The notes under the pieces are model-generated. The model did not search any database. It saw only the letters and a list, made by a program, of their open reading frames with translations, and was not told the origin of the DNA. Of a stretch of 64,000 nucleotides of DNA, positions 50,415-60,754 are shown one piece after another. The stretch's first letter is position 1, and each line of letters opens with the position of its first letter. Made by a program: the position numbers and the translations under genes. Location: contig NZ_CP034683.1 of the NCBI RefSeq assembly GCF_003990335.1, forward strand, positions 3,145,501-3,209,500, written 5' to 3'. Source of the stretch: Rheinheimera mangrovi. GTDB taxonomy: Bacteria; Pseudomonadota; Gammaproteobacteria; Enterobacterales; Alteromonadaceae.

Positions 50415-51272
50415 TTGCCAAATCAGCGACTTGCACAGACAATCAATCATCGCTTTTTTAAATGGTGTGTTATGCACGATCAACCTCTGTTGCACAAACT
50501 GCGCTCTCGTCTGGCTCACCAGCTCGACCCTGTATTGTATTCAGGTAAAGGCATGTCGCCACTGAATATAGTCATAGCTGTTGTGATACTGGCTGGTATT
50601 GTGCTGGCCATTATTCAAACCGAACCCAGTATACGTCAGGGCCACGAACATTGGTTCCGAGCCACTGAACTGGCTTTGGGCTCACTGTTTTTGCTGGAGT
50701 ATCTGGCAAGACTCTGGACTTGCATTGAAAATGACTCGATAAAAAGTCGTTGGCAGCATTTCTTTTCCTTTTTTGCTTTGGCCGACTTGCTGGCGATCTT
50801 TGTAGCCTTTTCGCTGTATCTGGGCAATGGCGGCGTGATTTTACGTCTGGTGTTATTAATACGAGTGGTGCGCCTGGCACGACTTGGCCGATTTTCCACA
50901 GCACTGGAATGCATAGCGGAAGCTGTGCGCAGCCGTACTTATGAACTGCTGGTCAGTGGTATTTTTGGTCTGATTATTCTTCTGTTTGCCGCGACCTGCC
51001 TGTATTTAGTGGAAGGGGATATTCAACCCGAAGCTTTTGGTTCTATCCCTCGTGCCACCTGGTGGGCCATCGCCACTTTAACTACTGTAGGTTATGGCGA
51101 CGTCTACCCTATCACTGTATTTGGCCGCATTCTGGCGGGGATCACTGCAGTCACTGGGATTTGTATGATTGCAGTACCCACAGGTATTTTGGCGTCCGCT
51201 TTTAGTGACGCCATCAAAGAAGCCAAAGAAAAACACCGCCGTCTGCCTAAGGTATTGGAGAAAGAGCTTTAG
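50415..51272 (+). CDS. Voltage-gated-type potassium ion channel
   Basis: A 285-residue channel. Helices S1-S4 (about 50-175) contain a weak voltage-sensor pattern LRLVLLIRVVRLARLGR. Then come S5, the pore helix WWAIATLTTVGYGDVYP with the K+ selectivity filter TVGYGD (224-229) and S6. It forms a tetrameric inner-membrane channel. The TTG at 50415 is favoured by GAGG 7 nt upstream; the ATG at 50472 has no site. It lies after the conserved hypothetical gene. Confidence 0.85.
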   Translation: MPNQRLAQTINHRFFKWCVMHDQPLLHKLRSRLAHQLDPVLYSGKGMSPLNIVIAVVILAGIVLAIIQTEPSIRQGHEHWFRATELALGSLFLLEYLARLWTCIENDSIKSRWQHFFSFFALADLLAIFVAFSLYLGNGGVILRLVLLIRVVRLARLGRFSTALECIAEAVRSRTYELLVSGIFGLIILLFAATCLYLVEGDIQPEAFGSIPRATWWAIATLTTVGYGDVYPITVFGRILAGITAVTGICMIAVPTGILASAFSDAIKEAKEKHRRLPKVLEKEL

Positions 51273-51285
51273 CTACGCAGGAAGG

Positions 51286-51879
51286 TTATTTTTGCAAATG
51301 CACCAGCAAGTCCAGTAAATCATCGACAACTAAATCAGCTTGCTCAGCGTAAATATGGTTATCGCCGTAACGGTATAAGCAGCAATAGGAACCGGCGTTC
51401 CGGGCTGTCTGGATATCAAACAGGTAGTCACCGACATACAGCATTTCATTAGGCTGCACACCTAAACGTTCGGCTATCAGCCACAAGCCTTCGGGCTGAG
51501 GTTTTGCCGGCGCATCGTCGCGGGTCAGCACCAAATCAATAGGGATATTCAGCGCCTGTACACAAAGCTCTGTGGCCTGACGCATATTGCGGGTCAAAAT
51601 CGCCATAGGCATTTGTCTGTGATTGAGCTGCTGCAGCAAGAGATCCGCATTGGGCATCCAACTGGCTTTACGTGCGCCTTCCAGTTCAAAGTCGACAATA
51701 ATCTGCGCCGCCTGTTGTTTTTCTATAGCGCAGCTTAAACTGGCCAAATGCTCGAGGATTAGCGTTTGTTCAGGCCAGCCTAAACGGCGTCGCAGCTCGC
51801 TAAAATCAAGCTGCGAATCAACTAATGTGCCGTCTAAATCAAAGACGACTGCTTTAATTCTTTGTAGAAAATCAGCCAT
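51286..51879 (-). CDS. HAD family hydrolase
   Basis: A 197-residue haloacid dehalogenase-type phosphatase. Motif I VVFDLDGTLVDS (two catalytic Asp), motif II LTRNMRQ, motif III PKPQPEGLW with Lys and motif IV YVGDYLFDIQTA (Asp) are all intact. The cap insertion after motif I is of the phosphoglycolate-phosphatase type; the substrate is unknown. The ATG at 51879 overlaps the stop of the upstream symporter by 8 bases, so the genes are translationally coupled. Confidence 0.82.
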   Translation of the reverse strand: MADFLQRIKAVVFDLDGTLVDSQLDFSELRRRLGWPEQTLILEHLASLSCAIEKQQAAQIIVDFELEGARKASWMPNADLLLQQLNHRQMPMAILTRNMRQATELCVQALNIPIDLVLTRDDAPAKPQPEGLWLIAERLGVQPNEMLYVGDYLFDIQTARNAGSYCCLYRYGDNHIYAEQADLVVDDLLDLLVHLQK

Positions 51880-53344
51880 GCTGCTGGCCTGTGTGCGCCA
51901 GTTCACCTCTGTGTAGTTGGTCATGCACTCCGTGATCGTGCTCAAGGTACTGTGGCATCAAAGAACCTATCAACATACCGGCAATACTGGCCAGTAAACC
52001 GGCGAACTGAGCGGGCACATAAGGGTCTTCCGGGCCTAAAAAGATAATACCCAGCCAAGTGCTGACACCAAAAGTGATTGCCATTAAAGCGCCCTGATTG
52101 GTGGCTTTACGCCAGTACACACCAAAAGCCAGCGGCACAAAAGCAGCCACTAAAGTCACCTGATAGGCATCTTCTACCATACCAAAAATGGTGGATTCGC
52201 TGTTCAGTGCGTAGGTTAAAGTGCAGCCAGCAAAAACTAAAGTCACAGCCTGCATCAGCCGTAACAACTGTTTATCCTGCAGCGGAGGCAACAGAGGTTT
52301 CAGAATGTTTTCGGCAAAAGACACCGAAGGCGCCAGCAAGGTGGCTGAAGCACAGCCCTTAATGGCAGATAACAAAGCACCAAAAAAGATCACCTGGGCA
52401 ATCAATGGCATATGTTGTAACACCAACTGCGGCAAAATCATCTGCGAATCGGACGCCATCAGGTTTTTCACCATATCAGGTGCCACTATAGTGGCAGCAT
52501 AACCAATAAAAAGCGGAATAAATGCAAACAGGAAATACAAAGAACCACCAAGGATGGAGCCCCAGACCGCAATTTTTTCCGACTTCGCTGATTGCACCCG
52601 TTGGAACACATCCTGCTGTGGCATAGAACCCAACATCATGGTGCAGGCTGCTGCCATAAAAGCGATGATGGCTTTCAGATCAGCTTCTGGCCAAAACTCC
52701 AGTTTGCCCGCAGCTGCCGCGTGGTTGACCACAACGGACACACCACCAACCATATCCGACACTTCGCCGCCTATGTATAAAAGCCCAAGCACTATGACGA
52801 TCATCTGCACCAAGTCGGTAATAGCCACAGCCCACATACCGCCAAACAGGGTATAAATCAGAATACTGCCAGCACCAATCCACATACCAGCCGTCATGCT
52901 GATCGCACCGTCCGACACTACATTAAACACCAGACCCAAAGCTGTTAACTGAGCGCCGACCCAGCCCAGATAGGACAAGACTATGGCTAAAGTGGTCAGA
53001 ACCTCCACAGCACGGCCATAACGTCTTTTATAAAAGTCACCTATGGTCAGCAGTTTCATCCGGTACAAAGGCGCGGCAAAAAATACCCCAACCAGAATTA
53101 AGCAAAGCGCAGCGCCAAAAGGATCGGCCACTATGTCGCGTAAATTACCGTCGATAAAAGTAGCGGGAATACCCAATACAGCTTCGCTGCCAAACCAGGT
53201 GGCAAAGACTGTAGCAGTCACCATATAAAAAGGCAGATGCCGGCCTGCGACAGCAAAATCGCGGGTGTTTTTTACTCTCAGAGCAGCCCATAAACCTAGC
53301 GCTACAGAAAACACCCAATAACAAATGACTAAGGTTAATAACAT
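51872..53344 (-). CDS. Sodium:solute symporter (SSS family)
   Basis: A 490-residue transporter with about 13 helices. Typical SSS elements are FAVAGRHLPFYMVTATVFATWFGSEAVLG, LLTIGDFYKRRYG, GGMWAVAITDLVQMIVIV, MPQQDVFQRVQSAKSEKIA and CASATLLAPSVSFAENIL. The substrate (sugar, amino acid or organic acid) is not evident. The ATG at 53344 is used; longer frames to 53395 have no good site. Its stop overlaps the HAD gene. It is not clearly linked to the LysR gene upstream. Confidence 0.88.
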   Translation of the reverse strand: MLLTLVICYWVFSVALGLWAALRVKNTRDFAVAGRHLPFYMVTATVFATWFGSEAVLGIPATFIDGNLRDIVADPFGAALCLILVGVFFAAPLYRMKLLTIGDFYKRRYGRAVEVLTTLAIVLSYLGWVGAQLTALGLVFNVVSDGAISMTAGMWIGAGSILIYTLFGGMWAVAITDLVQMIVIVLGLLYIGGEVSDMVGGVSVVVNHAAAAGKLEFWPEADLKAIIAFMAAACTMMLGSMPQQDVFQRVQSAKSEKIAVWGSILGGSLYFLFAFIPLFIGYAATIVAPDMVKNLMASDSQMILPQLVLQHMPLIAQVIFFGALLSAIKGCASATLLAPSVSFAENILKPLLPPLQDKQLLRLMQAVTLVFAGCTLTYALNSESTIFGMVEDAYQVTLVAAFVPLAFGVYWRKATNQGALMAITFGVSTWLGIIFLGPEDPYVPAQFAGLLASIAGMLIGSLMPQYLEHDHGVHDQLHRGELAHTGQQHG

Positions 53345-53452
53345 AAGGTGTAGGCCCTTCTTACCCGGCACTAAAATTGGCGCTACTTTAACCAATCAAT
53401 CTATTGAAATACAGCAAAAATCTACCGTTTTAGCTGAAGTTTTTTCACCTTT

Positions 53453-54364
53453 TTACCCAGTCCAAACCGGCGCCCATGGATACTGGCTAAAAGCTTCGCT
53501 AAACCATTGCAGCGCCTTGCCTTGCCCTTGTTTTTGCCAGGCCAGATACAACATGGATTTATCCCGCGGAATGCTGGTTTTTTTGGCAATTAACAGCCCT
53601 CTTGCCAGCTCATCCCGGATCAAATGTTTAGGTAAAAAACCCACCCCTAAGCCCTGCACCTGAGCTGCAATTTTGGCTTGCATCGAGCTAACTCTGAGTA
53701 CCCGCCGGGTGGTAAATAAACCTGTACTGCGTTTAGGTGCGTCTAAAGCTGAGTCTGAAACCACTATGGCGGTTTCCTGCTCTACATCAGCTAAATCAAT
53801 CTGCCTGTTGATATTGGCCAGTTCATGCAGAGGTGATAAAGCAAATACAAACTCTACTTCGCCTATAGGTACCAGTTCGTATTTACCCTTGGGCATATCA
53901 GCCGAGACCCCTACCGCAATTTGCGCCCGCCCTGTTTCTAATGCTTCCCAGCCGCCGCCCAAAACTTCTTCGCGCATGCTCACTTCGGTCATTTTGCCAA
54001 GCGCCATAAACTCATTGATTAAACTCAGTACAGGCGGATACGGCACTATGCTGTCTTTGGCAATCACAAACTGAGTTTCCCAACCGGTATCTACTTGCTT
54101 AATTGCATCCTGCAACCGGCTGGCTGCCTGCAATAACTCACGGCCCTGCTGCAATAACAGCTGGCCTGCTGGTGTCAGCTGTGCTTTTTGTTTAGAACGA
54201 TCAAACAGCTGCACATCCAAATCCGCCTCTAGTTTGGCTATGGTATAGCTTAAGGCGGAAGGCACTTTATATAAGTGTTCAGCGGCTGCGGCAAAACTGC
54301 CCTTACGGTCGATAGCGTCCATGGCGCGTAAAGCGTCCAGTGTCAGAATAGGATGATTGGCCAT
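53453..54364 (-). CDS. LysR-family transcriptional regulator
   Basis: A 303-residue LysR regulator. The winged HTH is DRKGSFAAAAEHLYKVPSALSYTIAKLEADLDVQLFDRS at residues 16-55. The effector domain of about 210 residues has the periplasmic-binding-protein fold. It is divergent from doxX-pirin with a palindrome (54399-54413) between, so it likely controls those genes and itself. The inducer is unknown. Confidence 0.88.
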   Translation of the reverse strand: MANHPILTLDALRAMDAIDRKGSFAAAAEHLYKVPSALSYTIAKLEADLDVQLFDRSKQKAQLTPAGQLLLQQGRELLQAASRLQDAIKQVDTGWETQFVIAKDSIVPYPPVLSLINEFMALGKMTEVSMREEVLGGGWEALETGRAQIAVGVSADMPKGKYELVPIGEVEFVFALSPLHELANINRQIDLADVEQETAIVVSDSALDAPKRSTGLFTTRRVLRVSSMQAKIAAQVQGLGVGFLPKHLIRDELARGLLIAKKTSIPRDKSMLYLAWQKQGQGKALQWFSEAFSQYPWAPVWTG

Positions 54365-54398
54365 AAAAACCTTAGTGTGGATCCTTTACGGATTGATG

Positions 54399-54413
54399 TT
54401 CAAATATTTTGAA
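54399..54413. promoter_or_regulatory. Palindrome between lysR and doxX, likely LysR site
   Basis: TTCAAA-TAT-TTTGAA is perfectly symmetric and contains the T-N11-A spacing used by LysR regulators. It lies 35 bp before the lysR start and 131 bp before doxX. Confidence 0.55.
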
Positions 54414-54543
54414 TATTGAGCTCAGTTTATTCCGCTTTTTTAAAAATGCAAGTCGCACTAAAGTACACACATCGGAACTGACAAGCGGTATAAAGCAGTC
54501 TGACAACACAAATTAATGGTCAATTTATTTAAAGGTGAATATC

Positions 54544-54990
54544 ATGAACAAAGCAACTTTACAGAAAATTTTTGGTACTAACGCAGGTTTTGGCGCTTTA
54601 GCTTTACGAGTTCCAGTAGGTATTATTTTTGCTGCACACGGTGCTCAGAAATTATTTGGCTGGTTTGGTGGCTACGGCTTAGAAGGCACTGGCGGTTGGA
54701 TGGAAAGCATAGGCCTGGCTCCGGGCGTATTGATGGCGTTTTTAGCTGGTGCAGCGGAGTTTTTTGGTGGTCTGGCCTTGGTATTTGGTGTACTGACCCG
54801 CCCTGCCGCTGTGACTTTAATTATCGCCATGTTAGTGGCCATTTTTAAAGTGCACTTCGCCAACGGTTTCTTTATGAGCACCAACGGCTACGAATTTGCA
54901 TTAGCCCTGTTAGCGGCCAGCGTATCTCTGCTGCTGAGCGGTGCAGGTAAAGCGTCAATCGACGCCATTATCGCGAAGAAACTGAACTAA
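54544..54990 (+). CDS. DoxX family membrane protein
   Basis: A 148-residue protein with four helices and the DoxX signature: LRVPVGIIFAAHGAQKLFGWFGGYGLEGTGGWMESIG and FLAGAAEFFGGLALVFGVLTRPAA. Members contribute to redox and thiol homeostasis or form quinone-type oxidase partners. The ATG at 54544 has AGGTGA 5 nt upstream; a GTG at 54535 is less likely. It is followed by a pirin gene in what appears to be an operon under the divergent LysR. Confidence 0.87.
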   Translation: MNKATLQKIFGTNAGFGALALRVPVGIIFAAHGAQKLFGWFGGYGLEGTGGWMESIGLAPGVLMAFLAGAAEFFGGLALVFGVLTRPAAVTLIIAMLVAIFKVHFANGFFMSTNGYEFALALLAASVSLLLSGAGKASIDAIIAKKLN

Positions 54991-55004
54991 TAATCCACTC
55001 AAAG

Positions 55005-55031
55005 AGACTCTCTCTGCCACAGAGAGAGTCT
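55005..55031. other. Perfect 12-bp intercistronic hairpin
   Basis: AGACTCTCTCTG-CCA-CAGAGAGAGTCT between doxX and the pirin gene, with no T-run after it. It ends 15 bp before the pirin ATG, near its ribosome site GGAG (55034-55037). It may stabilise doxX mRNA or adjust pirin expression. Confidence 0.55.
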
Positions 55032-55045
55032 GCCGGAGTATAAAA

Positions 55046-55738
55046 ATGATTGAATTAAGACGCTCTGCCGACCGCGGCGTAGCCGCTTTCGGTTGGTTAA
55101 AAAGCAAGCACACCTTCTCTTTTGGCCGTTATTACGACCCTGCTCATATGGGGTTCTCAGCGCTTCGAGTAATTAACGATGACGAAGTCGATGCAGCAGC
55201 AGGTTTTGATACACATGGTCACCAGGACATGGAAATCATCAGCTATGTGCTGGAAGGCCAAATTGCTCACAGAGATTCAGCCGGTAATGTGAAAACTTTA
55301 CCAGCAGGTGAATTCCAGTTGATGAGCGCAGGTAAAGGCATTTATCACAGCGAATTTAACGCCAGTGATAAAGACAACCTAAAGTTTTTGCAGATCTGGA
55401 TCCAGCCGAACCAATTTGGCGGTGTACCGGGTTATCAGCAAAAGGACTTTAAAGCTGAACCAGGCTTAACTTTGGTGATATCACCGGATGGTCGTGACGG
55501 CACCTTGCAGATCAAACAGGACGCCTATTTATCGCAACTGTTGTTAAGTGAACATGATGTGATTGAGTTGCCTGTGACTGCCAAACGCAATTTCTACCTG
55601 CATTTAATTACAGGTGAATTAGAGTTAAACGGCACCCCAATGCAACCAGGTGATGGCGCAAAGATCAGTAAACAAACTGAACTGAAAGCCTTAGCCACTC
55701 GAGGCCCGGTCAAAGCTATATGGTTTGATTTGCCTTAA
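55046..55738 (+). CDS. Pirin family protein (YhaK/YhhW-like)
   Basis: A 230-residue bicupin. The N-terminal cupin has the metal-binding pattern GFDTHGHQDMEIISYVLEGQIAHRDS with His-His and a later Glu/His in SAGKGIYHSEFN. The C-terminal cupin is more diverged. Some members are quercetin dioxygenases. Cytosolic. In the doxX operon, probably regulated by the LysR protein upstream, which suggests an oxidative or aromatic-compound response. Confidence 0.9.
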   Translation: MIELRRSADRGVAAFGWLKSKHTFSFGRYYDPAHMGFSALRVINDDEVDAAAGFDTHGHQDMEIISYVLEGQIAHRDSAGNVKTLPAGEFQLMSAGKGIYHSEFNASDKDNLKFLQIWIQPNQFGGVPGYQQKDFKAEPGLTLVISPDGRDGTLQIKQDAYLSQLLLSEHDVIELPVTAKRNFYLHLITGELELNGTPMQPGDGAKISKQTELKALATRGPVKAIWFDLP

Positions 55739-55740
55739 TA

Positions 55741-55765
55741 AAAAGGGAGCATGGTGCTCCCTTTT
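55741..55765. terminator. Bidirectional terminator after pirin gene
   Basis: AAAAGGGAGCA and TGCTCCCTTTT form a perfect 11-bp stem with a TGG loop between two convergent genes. Confidence 0.85.
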
Positions 55766-55802
55766 GCTTTCTTTAGATTGCTCAGCTGAATGCCAAACGA
55801 GC

Positions 55803-57554
55803 TTAATCCCTTTTATTCAGCTTATTTAAAGTGGCAGATAAGCTATTAAGTAATGACTGATTTTTCCCTACCACCGAGTTAATTTCACTGGCAGAAGCAC
55901 TGGCTTTAGACGCCAGATGCCGCACTTCATCGGCGACCACAGAAAATCCCCGACCAGCCTCACCCGCCCGTGCGGCTTCAATAGCAGCATTAAGCGCTAG
56001 CAAGTTGGTTTGATCGGCAATCGCATTAATAGAGGACACCATATTGTTGATACTCTGGCCTGAACTCACCAGTTCAGACATCACAGAATCACTGGTTTGC
56101 ACCACCAGCAAACGCTCCGAAATATCAGAGCCAAACATAATGATTTTCTGCAATTCACCATAGGTATCTCTAACGGCACAAAAGGTCGCTGCAATACCCA
56201 ATTGTTTACCATTCACCTGAATATGAATATCCGTCACCACACTCTGCCCTGCAATGACTTTAGCAGCCTGGTCCTGATTTAAAAAACTGCGCCAATCGGT
56301 CACAGCACGGCAGAACTGCTCGTTGTTAAGTTTAAATTGTCGCTGGGGGTAATCATTTATTTCAACCAGTTGCCCTGCATTATTCCACTCCAGCATCAAA
56401 TTTGACTGGCTGATCGCCTGAAAACGGGTCTGATATTCCAAAGCTGAAGATTTCACTTTGCTGATATCGGCTAAAATCGCAATGTAATTGCTGTGTTGAC
56501 CCTGTTCATCGTACACCGGGTTACTGGTGACAGAAATCCATAAGGACGAGCCATCTTTACGATGAATTTCAATTTCATCATAAAAAGCCCTAGGAGCATT
56601 TAATTCAGCTTCAATACGCTCTTTAGTCACAGGATCTGTTTTAGGCCCGACCAGAAATTCGCGCGCAATATGTCCCAATACCTCATGCTGTGCATAACCC
56701 GTCATTTGACTAAAGCCTTTATTCACATATTGTATTTGGCGTTCAGAATTGGATATCAATACTGCATTGTCGGTTTCGTTGGCCACCATAGACAGCAGGC
56801 GGAACTCTTTTTTCTGCTCTACTTCATGGCTGATATCGTTGGCAAACTTCACAATTTTCAGCACTTTGCCATCCGGTCCTTTGATTGGGTTATAGGTTGC
56901 ATGGATCCAGACTTCTTTGCCACTTTTAGTAAACCTTTTGTATTCTGCGGTCTGATACTGTCCTTCTCTTAAGCGTCGCCAGAAATCGGCATAACTACCT
57001 GAGGCCGCTTCTTTTGGGTCGACAAAAATACGGTGATACTGCCCTGTTACTTCTTTTAAGTTATATCCCATTAAATTCAGAAAGTTAGCATTGGCAAATA
57101 AGATTTTTCCCTCCAAATCAAATTCAATTACAGCCTGAGCTCGGTGAATAGCCTGCAACTGAGATTCAAAATTGGCATGCTTTGCCACTTGCTCCGTCAC
57201 GTCGGAGGCAAACTTAATCACCTTTTGTACTTTGCCATTTTTGATAATGGGTGTGTACGACGCCTGGATCCAGACTTCTTTACCACTTTTAGCAATACGT
57301 TTAAATTCAGCAGTTTGAGGCTTACCACTGCGTAAATCAGCCCAAAATTGCTGATAGGCCGCAGAATTGGCTGTGCCAGGCTCAACAAAAATACTGTGGT
57401 GCTTCCCTTGAACTTCCTGCAATTGATAACCCATCAAATTGAGGAAATTTTCGTTGGCATGTTCGATACGTCCATCCAGTGAAAACTGAATAACAGCCTG
57501 AGTTGTATTAATGGCGTTGACGATGTTGTCCGAATTTGAATTTAAACCAAACAT
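55803..57554 (-). CDS. Soluble multi-PAS chemoreceptor-like protein
   Basis: A 583-residue protein with no transmembrane helix. Three clear PAS domains (about 15-120, 135-240 and 255-365) and a weaker fourth are followed by a short methyl-accepting signalling tip: [36 protein letters not shown]. The first two PAS domains repeat a G-H-H/Y-IF pattern ([20 protein letters not shown]) and probably bind flavin or heme. The layout is like Aer/BdlA-type cytosolic receptors for redox or energy state. The ATG at 57554 has GGAG 9 nt upstream. Confidence 0.82.
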   Translation of the reverse strand: MFGLNSNSDNIVNAINTTQAVIQFSLDGRIEHANENFLNLMGYQLQEVQGKHHSIFVEPGTANSAAYQQFWADLRSGKPQTAEFKRIAKSGKEVWIQASYTPIIKNGKVQKVIKFASDVTEQVAKHANFESQLQAIHRAQAVIEFDLEGKILFANANFLNLMGYNLKEVTGQYHRIFVDPKEAASGSYADFWRRLREGQYQTAEYKRFTKSGKEVWIHATYNPIKGPDGKVLKIVKFANDISHEVEQKKEFRLLSMVANETDNAVLISNSERQIQYVNKGFSQMTGYAQHEVLGHIAREFLVGPKTDPVTKERIEAELNAPRAFYDEIEIHRKDGSSLWISVTSNPVYDEQGQHSNYIAILADISKVKSSALEYQTRFQAISQSNLMLEWNNAGQLVEINDYPQRQFKLNNEQFCRAVTDWRSFLNQDQAAKVIAGQSVVTDIHIQVNGKQLGIAATFCAVRDTYGELQKIIMFGSDISERLLVVQTSDSVMSELVSSGQSINNMVSSINAIADQTNLLALNAAIEAARAGEAGRGFSVVADEVRHLASKASASASEINSVVGKNQSLLNSLSATLNKLNKRD

Positions 57555-57596
57555 AACCAAACACTCCGTTGCTGCACATGTAACTTGAATTGGCAC

Positions 57597-58032
57597 TTTG
57601 TTAACTATAGGCAGGTGATTGATTTAGTACAAAAAAAGCCAATATTTTATTTTTAGGTCAGACTATTCCATCACATACAGCCTCTGGCCTGAAAGGCGCA
57701 GCATAGTGGTCAAACGCAAGCCATGAAGAGCAGCATATCGCCTGCTGGTGTTTTTACATCTTTACATCCGCTGAATGATTAGGTGTTTTTTTGTGCAACC
57801 CAATCCGCATTCATATTTGGAACAGAGCTTTATGCACCAGCAAAGTTTAACCCTCCTCCACAAATGTAAACAGAATCAAATTTATCATTTTGTTGACTTT
57901 GTCCCTTTTGTCCTGTAAGTTATTTCTAAATTACTCGCCTGACAAAGCAAGGTAATACTGTACAGCCAAGCTGGGTTTAAACCTTGTTGCTGTTTACATT
58001 CGAGTGGTTACTTCACAGCGAGGACTTGTTGC
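57597..58032. other. Intergenic region between divergent PAS-receptor genes
   Basis: About 436 bases. T-rich stretches and a TTTACATC-TTTACATC direct repeat near 57750 were seen, but no certain promoter, terminator or small gene. Confidence 0.4.
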
Positions 58033-59343
58033 ATGTTGAACAGCATTTTTCAATTGATGAAGCAGAAGCCATTAGCTGCCCCAACCTCTCCGGCTGAACT
58101 CTTTTACCAGGCAGTGCAAAAGCAAGTTCCTTTAATTGTGTTTGACCCTCAGGGTTTTATATTGGAAGCAAACGATTTGTTTCTTTCAGTCGTTGGTTAC
58201 AGAGCAGAGGAAGTGATAGGTCAACATCATAAAATGTTCTGCGATATGCACTATGTGAAAAGCAACGACTATATAAAATTCTGGCAGGACCTTGCTAAAG
58301 GCATCCCACAGTCAAAAACCTTCATTCGCTATAAAAATGGCGGTTCAGCTATAGCGCTGGAAGCAACATACTTCCCCGTAATAGACAACGGCAGAGTTGT
58401 ACGCATCATAAAATTTGCCAGTGATGTAACAGAGAAAACGGCTCAACTTAAAGATCAGGAAGCGATTATTCTCGCACTAAATAAATCACTAGCCGTTATA
58501 GAGTTTGAATCAAACGGCACTATCATCACAGCCAATGATAATTTTCTCCACTGTGTTGGATATAGCCTGCCACAAATTCAAGGAAAGCATCACAAGTTGT
58601 TTTGTAATGCAGATTTTTATCAAAAAAATCCTAACTTCTGGGCTGAATTGAGTAAAGGCCAATTTAAGTCGGGCCGTTTTGAGCGGGTGAATGCTGCAGG
58701 AAAATCTATTTGGCTGGAAGCGACCTATAATCCGATTTATGGCGAAAATGGCAAAATTGTAAAAATCATCAAATTTGCATCCGACATCACGCTTGCTGTG
58801 CACAACGAACATGCCACAGAAAACGCAGCGGCTCTGGCTTTAAGCTCGTCGCTGGAGACTGTAAAGGTAGTATCTGCCAGCAAAGAGCAAATGCATTCTT
58901 TAGTAAACAACTCCACACAAATAGCTTCGGAGATCACAGACGCTACAGAGCAGATAGCCAATCTGAACGAAGAATCTAAACAAATATCCGCTATTGTGAC
59001 GACCATTCAGGCTATTGCAGATCAAACCAACTTACTGGCATTAAATGCGGCTATTGAAGCGGCAAGAGCTGGTGAGTATGGCCGAGGATTTGCCGTGGTG
59101 GCTGACGAAGTGCGTAATCTTGCATCACGCACCAGCAGTTCAACCCGGGAAATTGAATCCGTTGTGGCGCGGAATAGAGATCTAACGTCCCAAGCTATGC
59201 AAAAAATGAATAATGTCAGCACTTTTGCAGCCCATGGAGCTGCTCTTGTTGAACAAGTGTATAACTCACAGAACGTGATCGAGCAGGTGGCTAACTCAGT
59301 GACCAACAGCATTGCAGCGCTTGCACATACAAGTACACACTAA
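58033..59343 (+). CDS. Soluble PAS-PAS chemoreceptor (BdlA-like)
   Basis: A 436-residue cytosolic protein. Two PAS domains (about 24-130 and 140-250; [20 protein letters not shown]) are followed by a full signalling coiled coil with the conserved tip [36 protein letters not shown]. This is the architecture of BdlA, which links redox or nutrient cues to biofilm dispersal and chemotaxis. It is divergent from the larger multi-PAS protein on the left. The ATG at 58033 follows GCGAGGACTTGTTGC. Confidence 0.87.
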   Translation: MLNSIFQLMKQKPLAAPTSPAELFYQAVQKQVPLIVFDPQGFILEANDLFLSVVGYRAEEVIGQHHKMFCDMHYVKSNDYIKFWQDLAKGIPQSKTFIRYKNGGSAIALEATYFPVIDNGRVVRIIKFASDVTEKTAQLKDQEAIILALNKSLAVIEFESNGTIITANDNFLHCVGYSLPQIQGKHHKLFCNADFYQKNPNFWAELSKGQFKSGRFERVNAAGKSIWLEATYNPIYGENGKIVKIIKFASDITLAVHNEHATENAAALALSSSLETVKVVSASKEQMHSLVNNSTQIASEITDATEQIANLNEESKQISAIVTTIQAIADQTNLLALNAAIEAARAGEYGRGFAVVADEVRNLASRTSSSTREIESVVARNRDLTSQAMQKMNNVSTFAAHGAALVEQVYNSQNVIEQVANSVTNSIAALAHTSTH

Positions 59344-59469
59344 ACGCAAAAATCAGCCGCATCAAGGCACAAAATTCAACCTCGAATCCAGGGCAATCAA
59401 GCTATTGAATTGTGCAAAACAGGCCGCTAAAGTGTCGGCCTCAGTCTGATCCCCTTTGTGGCACTTTGC

Positions 59470-60336
59470 ATGAATTTCTCGTCCTACCGTTATTTTTATA
59501 TGGCCGCCTTAGCTGCAGCCATGATGGGTACCATTGGGGTTATTGCCCGCTATAGTGCTGTTGACCCGGCCAGCCTGACCTTTTATCGTTTAGGTTTAGG
59601 CGCTTTGATTCTGGCGTTGTATTTAACATTCACAGGACAACTGCGGTTATTAGCGGGCAAACCTGTTGTGTTGGTACTGCTGAACGGTATCTTGCTGGCC
59701 AGTTTTATCTTGTGTTTCCTATCCGCTATTCAGACTATTTCGCTGACGCTGGCTATTTTGCTGGTCTATCTGGCACCTGCCTTGTCGGCTATTATTGCCC
59801 ATTTCCTGTTTGCCGAACGTTTAACCAGCACAACCTTATTGTTGATTGTACTGGCATTTTTCGGCTTTGCTATGCTGCAGGAGTTCCAGATCGACAGCCG
59901 TATTGAACAACAGCAAGGGCTTTGGTATGCGCTTGCGTCTTTAATCACTTACACCGCTTTTATTCTACTGAACAAAAAAGTGCCAGAGACTGTGCCTTTG
60001 TACCACAAAAGCTTTTATCAGCTACTGGTGGGTTCTTTGTGTGTTTTGCCTTTGATGATGAATCAACCCTGGCCAGAAGCTGATCAATGGGTGTGGTTGC
60101 TCGTTGCAGGCTTGTTTCCCGGGTTTTTAGCTCTGATATTTGCCCTGCAAGCTATCCAACATTTACCAACCAGGGTCTTTGGTACTTTGGCTTATTTAGA
60201 ACCTGTAGTGGTCATTATTGCGGCCTGGCTGCTATTTGCCGAACCTATGTCTTTGCTGCAATCGCTGGGCGCTGCACTGATCCTGGCTTGTGGTGTAGCT
60301 CAGGCTTGGTTGAGCCACACTCCACAGCAAAGCTGA
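59470..60336 (+). CDS. EamA/DMT family permease
   Basis: A 288-residue, ten-helix protein in two EamA halves (MAALAAAMMGTIGVIARYS, PASLTFYRLGLGALIL; FGTLAYLEPVVVIIAAWLLFAEPMS). The second half has the classic YLEPV motif. A likely exporter or importer of small metabolites, not determined. The ATG at 59470 is used; an upstream GTG at 59458 is possible. It is the last gene of its strand before three leftward genes. Confidence 0.88.
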   Translation: MNFSSYRYFYMAALAAAMMGTIGVIARYSAVDPASLTFYRLGLGALILALYLTFTGQLRLLAGKPVVLVLLNGILLASFILCFLSAIQTISLTLAILLVYLAPALSAIIAHFLFAERLTSTTLLLIVLAFFGFAMLQEFQIDSRIEQQQGLWYALASLITYTAFILLNKKVPETVPLYHKSFYQLLVGSLCVLPLMMNQPWPEADQWVWLLVAGLFPGFLALIFALQAIQHLPTRVFGTLAYLEPVVVIIAAWLLFAEPMSLLQSLGAALILACGVAQAWLSHTPQQS

Positions 60337-60339
60337 GAT

Positions 60340-60726
60340 TTAATTAACAACTTCCAACGATACTCTGTTACGTATAATCACGTCTTCGCCGGGACTAAAG
60401 AGGTTGGTATTGTGTAAATACAACTCCAGTTTCATACCTGGCGTAATACGTAAAGGTCGCTCCAGCACATAACGTTTAGTGCAGGGCAAACTCAGTAATA
60501 GCTCTTCCTGAAGCTTTAATTCCAATTGACAATGGATCCCTGCGGGTATGACGCCTGTCATGCTATAAGCAATCAAATCGCTTTGCGTTGCAGGCCATTG
60601 TGGCTGAAAGGGCAAACGGCTGCGCTGCCCGGCGATCAGCAGCTTTTCTGTAGTCCAGGTGAGGTCTTGTGGTGCCGGCAACACCACAAAAGGAAAACTA
60701 AGCATCAGAGCACAATAAAGCTTCAT
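60340..60726 (-). CDS. Exported hypothetical protein
   Basis: A 128-residue protein with a signal peptide (residues 1-18, ending VLPAPQDL). The mature part is beta-rich (VIPAGIHCQLELKLQEELLLSLPCTKRYVLERPLRI) with two Cys that could form a disulfide. No known family. It lies just downstream of the DUF2799 lipoprotein gene on the same strand. Periplasmic, function unknown. Confidence 0.5.
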   Translation of the reverse strand: MKLYCALMLSFPFVVLPAPQDLTWTTEKLLIAGQRSRLPFQPQWPATQSDLIAYSMTGVIPAGIHCQLELKLQEELLLSLPCTKRYVLERPLRITPGMKLELYLHNTNLFSPGEDVIIRNRVSLEVVN

Positions 60727-60754
60727 TCTTTGCTCACCTGGTTAATCAGCTGAA

